NCBI GenBank assembly: GCA_016212785.1
Contig: JACRDW010000132.1
Location: 1 to 5,902, forward strand
Direction: 5' to 3'
DNA length: 5,902 bases
Source: Methanobacteriota archaeon
GTDB lineage: Archaea > Hydrothermarchaeota > Hydrothermarchaeia > Hydrothermarchaeales > JACRDW01
The notes below the pieces were generated by a model. The model saw only the letters and a list, made by a program, of their open reading frames with translations, did no database searches and was not told where the DNA came from. Position numbers and translations under genes: made by a program. This document shows, piece by piece, positions 1 to 4,637 of the stretch. Position 1 is the stretch's first letter; each line of letters starts with the position of its first letter.

Positions 1-40
1 AGCAGAGCAAGCCAGCTGAAGGAGTGATGGCGAACTTGGG

Positions 41-61
41 TATAGACTATATAGTATAGTC
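41..61 (+). promoter_or_regulatory. TATA-like region containing a 7-3-7 palindrome, upstream of the small HTH gene
   Basis: GACTATA-TAG-TATAGTC (45-61) is a perfect 7-bp inverted repeat around 3 nt and overlaps a TATATAG-like box about 33 nt before the ATG at 85. A palindrome laid over the TATA box suggests a repressor operator, possibly bound by the HTH-like product of the next gene. That binding is inference. A G-run at 71-75 precedes the ATG by 9 nt and could act as a weak ribosome binding site. Confidence 0.45.
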
Positions 62-84
62 TTTTAGAAAGGGGGTTTGCGAAA

Positions 85-306
85 ATGAAAAAATTTGGAA
101 ATGCCGCAGATAAGGTAAATACAATACTGAGAGTTTTCAGAGACGGGGAGAAACTCAGAGGCAAGGAAATCGCAGAGAGAATGAAGAGAATGGGCTATGA
201 AATCGGAGACGCGCACCTGAGGATGTTCATATACTACAACATGCTGTACAAACACCTTCGAAAAGAGGAAGTGAACGGCACGAACTGCTATTCGGTAATA
301 AGCTGA
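85..306 (+). CDS. Small winged-helix/HTH-like protein, 73 aa
   Basis: I do not recognise a specific family. The 73-residue product is basic and predicted mostly helical. Residues 24-48 (RGKEIAERM, then a turn at GYEIGDAHLR) read like a helix-turn-helix, with the recognition helix around 42-52. The tail (KEEVNGTNCYSVIS) could form a short beta wing. This layout is common in small archaeal wHTH proteins, so DNA binding and transcriptional regulation are inferred from pattern only. The ATG at 85 is preceded by GGGGG at 71-75, and a palindrome (45-61) covers the probable TATA box, which would suit autoregulation. The gene is followed by 210 bp of hairpin-rich non-coding sequence. Whether an upstream gene precedes it cannot be seen. 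Confidence 0.6.
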   Translation: MKKFGNAADKVNTILRVFRDGEKLRGKEIAERMKRMGYEIGDAHLRMFIYYNMLYKHLRKEEVNGTNCYSVIS

Positions 307-403
307 CCACCCCTACCGCAAGGTAGTGCGCAAGAATTCCGTTAGGAAGCTGGCATATCCGCCATTCTTTCTTGCGAAAGCTTGCGGTCTTGCTAACGCA
401 AGT

Positions 404-450
404 AAAGGAGAGCGTTCTGTTTTGCCACCACCTCCCACGCTCTCCTTTTT
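404..450 (+). terminator. Long hairpin followed by T5; possible terminator or switch hairpin
   Basis: AAAGGAGAGCGT (404-415) pairs perfectly with ACGCTCTCCTTT (437-448), 12 bp around a 21-nt loop. After two bulged T bases, AGT (401-403) also pairs with ACT (451-453). The 9-bp GC-rich core is followed by TTTTT (446-450), as in an intrinsic terminator for plus-strand transcripts. The loop is unusually long, and the left arm contains a Shine-Dalgarno-like AAAGGAG, so a regulatory role is also possible. Confidence 0.45.
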
Positions 451-503
451 ACTAGTGAAGTCATAAGACGAACTAGGCGCAAAGCCAATAAACCTGCTTA
501 CGC

Positions 504-510
504 AAGGAGA
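504..510 (+). promoter_or_regulatory. Shine-Dalgarno AAGGAGA for the 39-aa ORF
   Basis: AAGGAGA lies 6 nt before the ATG at 517, a near-ideal archaeal ribosome binding site, and it decides that start. It is perfectly complementary to TCTCCTT at 441-447, the right arm of the upstream hairpin, so the two could pair and hide the site. Confidence 0.6.
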
Positions 511-516
511 ACGAAT

Positions 517-636
517 ATGCAACGATTGGTATATACTGTTCGGGAACTTGAGTTGCAGCAGATGAAAATCCGGGCGCAGCTTGAGGAGAAGAGAAGAGAG
601 TTAGAAGCTCTCCTGGAAGAAATCCGGGATATTTAA
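517..636 (+). CDS. 39-aa helical (coiled-coil-like) small protein
   Basis: This short ORF reads [20 protein letters not shown] and continues with a Glu/Lys/Leu-rich stretch ending LEEIRDI, then TAA. After residue 8 it is almost entirely helix-favouring, with heptad-like Leu/Ile spacing and alternating charge, as in a short coiled coil. A strong Shine-Dalgarno (AAGGAGA) sits 6 nt before the ATG, which is the main reason for believing it is translated. Its stop overlaps the 3' end of the convergent inositol-1-phosphate synthase gene by 4 nt (633-636). The product has no recognised family; an oligomerising or partner-binding micro-protein is possible. It could instead be a chance ORF. Confidence 0.5.
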   Translation: MQRLVYTVRELELQQMKIRAQLEEKRRELEALLEEIRDI

Positions 637-1700
637 CTTCTAATAAACTCTTCTACCATCTTCTTTGCAACCTCGTCGCTGTACTGCTCGGGTGGAGCTT
701 TCATGAAGTAGGCTGAGGGGCCTTTTAGTGCTCCTCCTATTTTTTTATCCATCGCAAGCTTTGCGCAGCGAATCGCATCTACGACAACGCCCGCAGAGTT
801 GGGAGAATCCCAGACCTCAAGTTTAAGCTCTACGTTTAGAGGAACATTGCCGAAAGTGGTTCCTTCAAGGCGCATATATGCCCATTTCCTGTCGGCCAGC
901 CAGGCAACATAGTCGCTCGGACCTATGTGCACGTTCTCTGCACCTATCTCATAGTCAAGCTGCGATGTTACTGCGCTAGTTTTTGAGATTTTCTTTGATT
1001 CGAGGCGCTCCCTCTCCAGCATGTTGTAAAAGTCTGTGTTGCCTCCTACGTTCAGCTGCGAGGTTCTTTCGAGCTTTACCCCCCTGTCTCTGAACAGCTT
1101 GGTTAATACTCTGTGAACAATCGTCGCTCCCACCTGCGACTTTATGTCATCGCCGATTATCGGCAGCCTCTTCTTCTCAAACAGCTCCTGCCAGCGCTTT
1201 TCCCTTGCTATGAAAACAGGGATGCAGTTTACAAAGCCGCATCCTGCTTCGAGCGCTTTCTCAACATACCACTTCGTCGCAAATTCGCTTCCGACAGGAA
1301 GATAATTCACGACGATGTCTGTTTTCGTCTCCTTCAGAACTTCAACCACATCTACGGTAGGCGAGGAATGCTTTTCTATAACCTTTGACAGGTATTTTCC
1401 AAGACTGTCGTGGGTCATGCTCCTCTGCAGCTCAACGCCCAGATGCGGCACGTCAGAGAACTTAATCGTGTTGTTCGGCTTTGTGAAAATCGCCTCGCTC
1501 AGGTCTTTGCCCACTTTATTCTTATCTACATCAAAGGCTGCTGAGAACTTTATGTCTCCAATGCGGTAGCCTGCAATCGTATTGTGCATTATGCCAGGGA
1601 TAAATTCTTCTCCCTTTACGTCCTTATAAAACTCCACTCCCTGCACCAGCGCAGCAGCGCAGTTGCCTACTCCAACTATAGCGACTCCGATTTTCTCCAT
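633..1700 (-). CDS. ino1: Inositol-1-phosphate synthase (L-myo-inositol-1-phosphate synthase)
   Basis: The enzyme converts D-glucose 6-phosphate to L-myo-inositol 1-phosphate with bound NAD+. In archaea this feeds archaetidylinositol-type phospholipids and, in some, inositol-based solutes. Reading from the ATG at 1700 gives 355 residues, about the usual archaeal/actinobacterial length. The N-terminal Rossmann motif is [12 protein letters not shown] (10-21). Family signatures follow: NYLPVGSE (132-139), [11 protein letters not shown] (183-193) with the conserved Lys, GGNTDFYNM (219-227), [10 protein letters not shown] (259-268), [11 protein letters not shown] (270-280) and [12 protein letters not shown] (293-304). 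These resemble the Mycobacterium Ino1 subgroup more than eukaryotic enzymes. An upstream ATG at 1769 would add 23 residues (hydrophobic, aromatic) unlike the family start and would run through the promoter, so I reject it. The gene appears leaderless or nearly so, and is divergent from a PadR regulator. Confidence 0.93.
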   Translation of the reverse strand: MEKIGVAIVGVGNCAAALVQGVEFYKDVKGEEFIPGIMHNTIAGYRIGDIKFSAAFDVDKNKVGKDLSEAIFTKPNNTIKFSDVPHLGVELQRSMTHDSLGKYLSKVIEKHSSPTVDVVEVLKETKTDIVVNYLPVGSEFATKWYVEKALEAGCGFVNCIPVFIAREKRWQELFEKKRLPIIGDDIKSQVGATIVHRVLTKLFRDRGVKLERTSQLNVGGNTDFYNMLERERLESKKISKTSAVTSQLDYEIGAENVHIGPSDYVAWLADRKWAYMRLEGTTFGNVPLNVELKLEVWDSPNSAGVVVDAIRCAKLAMDKKIGGALKGPSAYFMKAPPEQYSDEVAKKMVEEFIRS

Positions 1701-1716
1701 TTTTTCACTTTTATAA

Positions 1717-1744
1717 CCATAAAATATATCCAAAAATATAAATA
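1717..1744. promoter_or_regulatory. Shared divergent promoter of inositol-phosphate synthase and PadR gene
   Basis: Only 67 bp separate the two starts. TATAAATA (1737-1744) lies about 27 nt before the PadR ATG at 1768, so that mRNA would be leaderless. Its complement, TTTATATT (1742-1735), is also a good box for the minus-strand gene, giving a leader of roughly 10-15 nt. A second minus-strand candidate, ATATATTTTATGG (1729-1717), would start transcription at about the ATG. One A/T-rich box may therefore serve both directions. Confidence 0.55.
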
Positions 1745-1767
1745 CTTTATGGTCGTAAAACTCTTGC

Positions 1768-2082
1768 ATGCCGCTTCAAAGGCTGAAGGCAAAAACCACG
1801 AAAGAAATTCTGTGGGTTTACCTGCTCAGACTTCTCAAAGAAAGAGAGATGTATGCCTATGAAATCAGAAGCAAGCTGAGGGAGAGATTCGGCTTCGAGC
1901 CTGCTCTTGTAACTTCCTATGTCGTGCTTTACCGCCTTGAAAAAGGCGGATACGTCGCGGCGGAGTGGCACGAGAACAAAAAGTACTATAGGCTGACTGA
2001 AAAAGGGGAAGAATTATATAACCGAGGTATTGAATATCTGGACAATTTATTAAAAAAGTTGAAAATATCTGCGAATGCATAA
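1768..2082 (+). CDS. PadR-family transcriptional regulator, 104 aa
   Basis: This is a short PadR regulator, containing the winged-helix domain plus one C-terminal helix for dimerisation. The seen landmarks are an N-terminal helix ([19 protein letters not shown], 15-33), the DNA-recognition region with [12 protein letters not shown] (52-63), and the wing [14 protein letters not shown] (71-84), which is the PadR hallmark. The tail after residue 85 is a Leu/Lys-rich helix. The ATG at 1768 fits both the family start and leaderless initiation from the TATA box at 1737-1744; a later Met (28) would cut into helix 1. PadR proteins usually repress, often their own gene and a neighbour. Here the divergent neighbour is inositol-1-phosphate synthase, so control of inositol lipid supply is a reasonable inference. 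The ligand is unknown. Confidence 0.87.
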   Translation: MPLQRLKAKTTKEILWVYLLRLLKEREMYAYEIRSKLRERFGFEPALVTSYVVLYRLEKGGYVAAEWHENKKYYRLTEKGEELYNRGIEYLDNLLKKLKISANA

Positions 2083-2087
2083 ATAGC

Positions 2088-2099
2088 GCTGTATACAGC
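2088..2099. promoter_or_regulatory. 12-bp perfect palindrome GCTGTATACAGC after the PadR stop
   Basis: GCTGTA/TACAGC begins 6 nt after the PadR stop codon and is followed by TTATTTTA. It could be a protein-binding site, since a TGTATACA core is a plausible dimer operator, or a weak termination hairpin. It lies too far (about 145 nt) from the next start to be a classical operator for the response regulator. Confidence 0.35.
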
Positions 2100-2100
2100 T

Positions 2101-2210
2101 TATTTTACAAAATAGAGTTAAAAAAAGTAAATTTTAAATTTTTTTAAATTCCAAAAAATATTTTGTAAATATAAAATTTTTTTTGTAATTTTGAAAGAAA
2201 ATAATAAATA
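2101..2210. other. Extremely AT-rich intergenic tract
   Basis: Only 10 of 110 bases are G or C. It contains T-runs that could terminate PadR transcription (2140-2145 and 2177-2184), two copies of TTTTGTAA (2161-2168 and 2181-2188), and an 11-bp inverted repeat TTTACAAAATA (2104-2114) / TATTTTGTAAA (2159-2169). It probably combines terminator and promoter functions, and may be intrinsically bent or chromatin-protein-bound DNA. Confidence 0.5.
2193..2210 (+). promoter_or_regulatory. BRE/TATA promoter of the response regulator
   Basis: GAAAGAAA (2193-2200, BRE-like) runs directly into ATAATAAATA (2201-2210). The box centre is about 29 nt before the ATG at 2235, so the mRNA is probably leaderless or has only a few leader bases. 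No convincing Shine-Dalgarno precedes the ATG, which agrees. Confidence 0.55.
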
Positions 2211-2234
2211 CTGCGGCAGCTGAGAAGAGTAGCT

Positions 2235-2612
2235 ATGAGCAGAATAATGGTTGTGGACGACGACTCTGACCACGTTTTCGTGCTCAAAATAGCGCTGCGA
2301 AAGGGAGGGTACGATGTGGTCGAAGCCTACGGCGGGAAGGAGTGCCTGAGTAAAATTGTAAAGGCGAAGCCAGACCTGGTTATAATGGACATAATGATGC
2401 CGGACATGAACGGCTGGGACGTCTGCAAGAAAATAAAGGAAGACCCTCTTACGAGCGCTATACCCGTTTCAATGCTCTCTGTTAGAGGAGAGGAAGAGGA
2501 TATAAGGAAGAGCTTCGACTATGCCCACGCAGACGAGCACATGCGCAAGCCCATAGAGCTGGGGAAGCTGATAAACACCGTCGAGTCTCTCCTCAGTAGA
2601 GCTTCGACTTAA
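2235..2612 (+). CDS. Stand-alone CheY-like response regulator receiver protein, 125 aa
   Basis: This is a single receiver domain that takes a phosphoryl group from a histidine kinase and has no output domain. The acidic pocket DDD (8-10), the phospho-acceptor Asp52 in VIMDIMMPDMNG, the switch Ser82 (SMLSVRG) and the conserved Lys105 before Pro (RKPIE) are all present, so it should be phosphorylatable. Length and alternating beta/alpha pattern match CheY-type receivers. No kinase, phosphatase or chemotaxis gene lies in the window, so it is an orphan here. The output must come from protein-protein contact. An Lrp-like regulator lies 139 bp downstream on the same strand, but with its own TATA box. 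A possible 33-residue ORF begins 19 nt after the stop. Confidence 0.92.
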   Translation: MSRIMVVDDDSDHVFVLKIALRKGGYDVVEAYGGKECLSKIVKAKPDLVIMDIMMPDMNGWDVCKKIKEDPLTSAIPVSMLSVRGEEEDIRKSFDYAHADEHMRKPIELGKLINTVESLLSRAST

Positions 2613-2631
2613 GAAATGACTGGGGGTGCCC

Positions 2632-2733
2632 ATGAACCTTTCGCACATCGAGGACAGGACTAAGACAAAAATCGGAAAAATAAGAAAAACGATTAAAATT
2701 ATTTTTGTAAAAACCAAAAATTATTTATATTAA
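2632..2733 (+). CDS. Possible 33-aa basic small protein downstream of the response regulator
   Basis: The ORF begins MNLSHIEDRTKTKIGKIRK and ends KTKNYLY before TAA. It has 33 residues, eleven of them Lys or Arg. The supporting point is GGGGGTG (2622-2628, 3 nt before the ATG), a good Shine-Dalgarno, as expected for an internal cistron behind a leaderless first gene. Against it, the last third runs into the A/T-rich promoter of the next gene and its codons are forced by that composition. No family is recognised. It may be a co-transcribed micro-protein or chance. Confidence 0.3.
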   Translation: MNLSHIEDRTKTKIGKIRKTIKIIFVKTKNYLY

Positions 2734-2737
2734 ATAA
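2721..2737 (+). promoter_or_regulatory. TATA box of the Lrp-like gene inside a 7-3-7 palindrome
   Basis: TTATTTA-TAT-TAAATAA is a perfect inverted repeat that contains the TATA box, centred about 25 nt before the ATG at 2752, so the mRNA is probably leaderless. Lrp-family proteins commonly bind imperfect 13-17-bp A/T-rich palindromes near their own promoter, so autoregulation is plausible. A/T-rich palindromes also arise by chance. Confidence 0.5.
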
Positions 2738-2751
2738 AACAACTTTTATAC

Positions 2752-3405
2752 ATGATAAAAAACGTGAGGAGCATAGCGCCGACGCTGAGTACAAATAAAG
2801 CTATCGTACTTGTGAGCGTCCTGGAGAATGGGAGGGCGAGCGATGCAGAGCTTATTGAGCCGCTGAAAGTGAAGAGCGCAACTGCTGTATCGTACTACAG
2901 GAAAGACCTGGAAAACCAGGGAATAATCAAGGGGTACACAGCTATAGTGGACTGGAGGAAGCTCGGCTATCCAACTGAGTTTATAGTTCTCCTCGAGGGA
3001 GAAAGCACAGAGGCGAACGTGGACATAGACAAGGAATTTACCGCTTCTCTTGAGGAGTACTCGAAGAAAAAAGGAGAAGTATTCGTACTGCCGAGCGGAA
3101 ACGGCAGGGTAATTATAAGCGATATTCTGGCATGCTTCGGAGAGAGGCCGCTGACCGTAATACTCGGGCACGCCACCTCTGACCAAGATGCCATCGTCTA
3201 TTCCCGCTACTATGTTGCAGAGAAATTCACCAATGCCAAAACCACCTTCCTGCTGGTGAAGGGCAGAGGAATTCAAAACTTCTTCATTCAGAAAGATTAC
3301 ATAGACTTCATGAAGGGCTCTTTCAAAGAAGATAAGACAATCCAGCTCCCGGAAGAATTCAAAAAGCGCTTTCCTTCTCTGGCTAAACCGAAAACTAAGA
3401 AATAA
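2752..3405 (+). CDS. Lrp/AsnC-like transcriptional regulator with an extended C-terminal region
   Basis: The 217-residue protein opens with an Lrp/AsnC-style HTH. NKAIVLVSVLENGRASDAEL (15-34) gives helix 1 and helix 2, the recognition helix is VKSATAVSYYRKDLENQGII (40-59), and a linker strand follows (GYTAIVDWRKLGYPTEFIVL, 61-80), where normal Lrp proteins enter the RAM ligand/oligomer domain. Residues 81-217 are longer than a normal RAM domain, making the protein about 60-70 residues longer than a typical Lrp (about 150). Beta-strand-like stretches FVLPSGNGRVIISDIL (111-126) and TTFLLVKGRG (164-173) may form a diverged or duplicated effector domain. The C-terminus is Lys-rich and probably disordered. 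The gene has its own promoter and its stop abuts, with no gap, the stop of the convergent KaiC-like gene. Family call good for the N-terminus, weak for the rest. Confidence 0.72.
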   Translation: MIKNVRSIAPTLSTNKAIVLVSVLENGRASDAELIEPLKVKSATAVSYYRKDLENQGIIKGYTAIVDWRKLGYPTEFIVLLEGESTEANVDIDKEFTASLEEYSKKKGEVFVLPSGNGRVIISDILACFGERPLTVILGHATSDQDAIVYSRYYVAEKFTNAKTTFLLVKGRGIQNFFIQKDYIDFMKGSFKEDKTIQLPEEFKKRFPSLAKPKTKK

Positions 3406-4134
3406 TCACTCGAGCTCCAGCTCTTCCCTCCCAAACACTGTGAATTTGTCTTTCAGGTATAAAATCGGGAAGTACTGCGTGTCATGGTTTGTCGCCCGCA
3501 TTTTTACAATTCCTATGTAGCGCTCCAGCGAGCTCAGTATCCCTCCTTTTTTCTCGAAATCCAGATGAATTATGTTGTCTGCGAGGAATTCTTCGACTCC
3601 GTGGTGGCTGAATCCAGCCTTTCCCGGCGAAATCTCAGAGACCAGGAGGCAGGTCATTCCTGTTTCTCGCAGAGTTTTGAACAAATGATATATCTCCCTT
3701 CTCGGATTCTCGATATTCGTCAGGGAGTAAAGCGCATTCAGGGAGTCGATTACCAGTAATTCGCAACCCCTTTCTTTCCCTGCACTTTTGACGAAGCCGC
3801 CCACTCTTTGAATCCAGTTCGTGTCTGGCTTTCTTTCTATCTTTTTCATCATCGTATCGAAATCCACTATCTCGACAGCCTCGATCTCCCTCATTTTCAG
3901 CTTTTCCATCTGCTGCCTCAAACTCTTGATTTCCTGCTCCAGCGTTACGTAGAATCCTTTTATACCATCCTTGACCGCGTTGTTGTGCAGGATGCTGTAT
4001 GCAAGCGAGGACTTCATCGTGCCTGGAGTGCCGCATATCAGCGAAATGCTGCCTTTCGGTATGCCCCCTTCGATGTGCCCATCCAAACCATGAACATAGG
4101 TTTTTATCCGCTCTATTTCCATGCTGCTCCCCAT
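3406..4134 (-). CDS. KaiC-like RecA-superfamily ATPase, single domain, 242 aa
   Basis: This is a single KaiC/RadA-like ATPase domain. It starts with the family entry GLDGHIEGGIPKGSISLICG (16-35), then Walker A GTPGTMKS (35-42) with Met instead of the usual Gly before Lys41. A KaiC-style catalytic acid pair follows (TLEQE, 64-68), then Walker B LLVIDSLNAL (126-135) and the late strand/arginine-finger segment YIGIVKMRATNHD (206-218). It is one KaiC domain, not two, and lacks the autophosphorylation tail of clock KaiC. Archaeal relatives are linked to motility, signalling or gas-vesicle regulation (KaiC-like, GvpD-like), but no target is assured. The ATG at 4134 fits a leaderless mRNA (TATA about 27 nt away). 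The ATG at 4122 has GGGGAG just upstream and would remove 4 residues. It is divergent from a 43-residue membrane protein across a symmetric promoter. Confidence 0.85.
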   Translation of the reverse strand: MGSSMEIERIKTYVHGLDGHIEGGIPKGSISLICGTPGTMKSSLAYSILHNNAVKDGIKGFYVTLEQEIKSLRQQMEKLKMREIEAVEIVDFDTMMKKIERKPDTNWIQRVGGFVKSAGKERGCELLVIDSLNALYSLTNIENPRREIYHLFKTLRETGMTCLLVSEISPGKAGFSHHGVEEFLADNIIHLDFEKKGGILSSLERYIGIVKMRATNHDTQYFPILYLKDKFTVFGREELELE

Positions 4135-4157
4135 GCTATAAAATTAAGCAAGACTGC

Positions 4158-4246
4158 ATAAATACCTTTCGACAGAGATTGACGTAGGGGTCAGGAATCC
4201 AATATGTTTGACCCCTACGTCCGTGTACTAGCCCAAAGGTATTTAT
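4158..4246. promoter_or_regulatory. Symmetric divergent promoter with nested perfect inverted repeats
   Basis: ATAAATACCTTT (4158-4169) is the minus-strand BRE/TATA, read as AAAGGTATTTAT. The identical AAAGGTATTTAT lies at 4235-4246 on the plus strand. Between them GACGTAGGGGTCA (4181-4193) and TGACCCCTACGTC (4209-4221) form a 13-bp perfect inverted repeat with a 15-nt spacer. Both pairs share nearly the same centre (4201-4202). Each TATA box lies about 27 nt before its start codon (4134 and 4271), so both mRNAs look leaderless. The inner repeat starts 11-13 nt upstream of each BRE, a position typical of activator sites. Confidence 0.8.
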
Positions 4247-4270
4247 AACCGCACCGAGACTAATAATATC

Positions 4271-4402
4271 ATGCCGCAAGGCGAATTTAAAAGGATATGG
4301 AAAAGGAAGGAAGCAGACGAGACTGCACTGTGGAATATCCTGATGAATATAATACTCATGCTGCTGGCGGCGGTAGCGGTTATCTTACAGAGGGGCGGGT
4401 AA
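4271..4402 (+). CDS. 43-aa single-span small membrane protein
   Basis: The product starts MPQGEFKRIWKRKEADETAL, then one hydrophobic segment, WNILMNIILMLLAAVAVIL (21-39), and ends QRGG. The cluster of Lys/Arg at 7-13 before the hydrophobic span suggests the N-terminus stays in the cytoplasm with one membrane helix. There is no signal-peptidase motif. The ATG is about 27 nt after a BRE/TATA pair identical to that of the divergent KaiC-like ATPase, and the stop is followed at once by seven T bases, a standard archaeal terminator. Promoter, ORF and terminator together make this a convincing small gene. No family is recognised. The shared promoter suggests it works with the ATPase, perhaps as a membrane anchor or regulator (inference). 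Confidence 0.75.
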   Translation: MPQGEFKRIWKRKEADETALWNILMNIILMLLAAVAVILQRGG

Positions 4403-4409
4403 TTTTTTT
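4403..4409 (+). terminator. T7 terminator of the 43-aa membrane protein gene
   Basis: Seven T bases directly follow the TAA stop (4400-4402). Oligo-T on the non-template strand is enough to end transcription by archaeal RNA polymerase. No stem is needed and none is seen. Confidence 0.6.
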
Positions 4410-4493
4410 CTTAATCCTCCGGGCATCAGGTACTGTCAAGTTAAATGTCTCGTTTCTATGCTCTGCTACTAAAATTAAAACAATAAAGCATAA

Positions 4494-4637
4494 CATACTC
4501 TTGCAAAAGGGAGAAAAAGAATACAGCATGGGAACATAATCGAAGCAATTTACAAGTACTACTCGATTGTGTATGAGGAAGTTAAAGGCAAAGACGTTAG
4601 GAAAATCTATCCTATTACTGTGAAGGTGATGGTATGA
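4494..4637 (+). pseudogene. N-terminally truncated toxin-like ORF upstream of the zinc-finger gene
   Basis: An open frame runs from just after a TAA (4491-4493) to TGA (4635-4637) and encodes 47 residues with no ATG and no useful GTG or TTG start. It reads as real protein from GNIIEAIYKYYSIVYEE to KDVRKIYPITVKVMV, a beta-strand-rich C-terminal half. Its stop overlaps the next ATG as ATGA, the usual operon coupling. YgiT-type zinc-finger proteins are often preceded by a small toxin-like protein such as a DUF4258/MqsR-like RNase, and the tail is compatible with that, though I cannot confirm it. Probably about 40 N-terminal residues are lost. An AAGGGAG (4507-4513) before an ATG at 4528 leads only to a 3-residue ORF in another frame, consistent with decay. 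Initiation at a non-standard codon or a sequencing error remain possible. Confidence 0.5.

Larger units (their letters stand above)
307..516 (+). other. Hairpin-rich region without a gene; candidate structured RNA or leader
   Basis: No convincing ORF lies here on either strand, but the sequence is not plain spacer. It holds CTACC-GCAA-GGTAG (313-326), a 5-bp stem closed by a GNRA-type tetraloop; CTTTC-TTGC-GAAAG (367-380); CTTGCG(381-386)/CGCAAG(397-402) with a 10-nt loop; and a 12-bp stem at 404-448 followed by a T-run. The hexamer CGCAAG or its complement occurs six times (317, 329, 371, 381, 397, 501). It may be the 3' UTR of the gene at 85, an independent small RNA, or a leader controlling the ORF at 517. 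I found no clear dedicated promoter, and it does not match tRNA, SRP RNA or C/D box signatures that I could see. Confidence 0.4.

Noticed and set aside
1..59. Possible C-terminus of an upstream gene (frames ending at 27 or 59)
   Set aside because: Too few codons to judge, and two frames are equally open; neither can be supported.
309..316. ACCCCTAC also found in the 4209-4221 repeat arm
   Set aside because: An 8-base match is expected by chance and lacks the inverted partner.
307..516. tRNA, SRP RNA or box C/D RNA
   Set aside because: No T-loop consensus, no SRP helix-8 signature and no paired C/D boxes were seen.
313..522. 69-codon minus-strand ORF over the hairpin-rich region
   Set aside because: Low-complexity Ser/Gly-rich start, no ribosome site or promoter, and its codons are dictated by the repeated hexamers on the other strand.
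1701..1769. Upstream ATG of the inositol-phosphate synthase adding 23 residues
   Set aside because: The extra residues are aromatic/hydrophobic, have no family counterpart, and would be encoded by the TATA boxes of the divergent promoter.
2081..2297. 11-base direct repeat AAATAGCGCTG at 2081 and 2287
   Set aside because: A few such repeats are expected by chance in a window of this size, and one copy lies inside the response-regulator coding sequence.
2746..3276. 176-codon minus-strand ORF opposite the Lrp-like gene
   Set aside because: A shadow of a better-supported gene: Cys/Tyr/Ser-rich composition, no family signature, no promoter.
4297..4539. 80-codon plus-strand ORF overlapping the 43-aa membrane protein
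   Set aside because: Different frame, no promoter or ribosome site, crosses the T7 terminator, and reads as composition-driven sequence.
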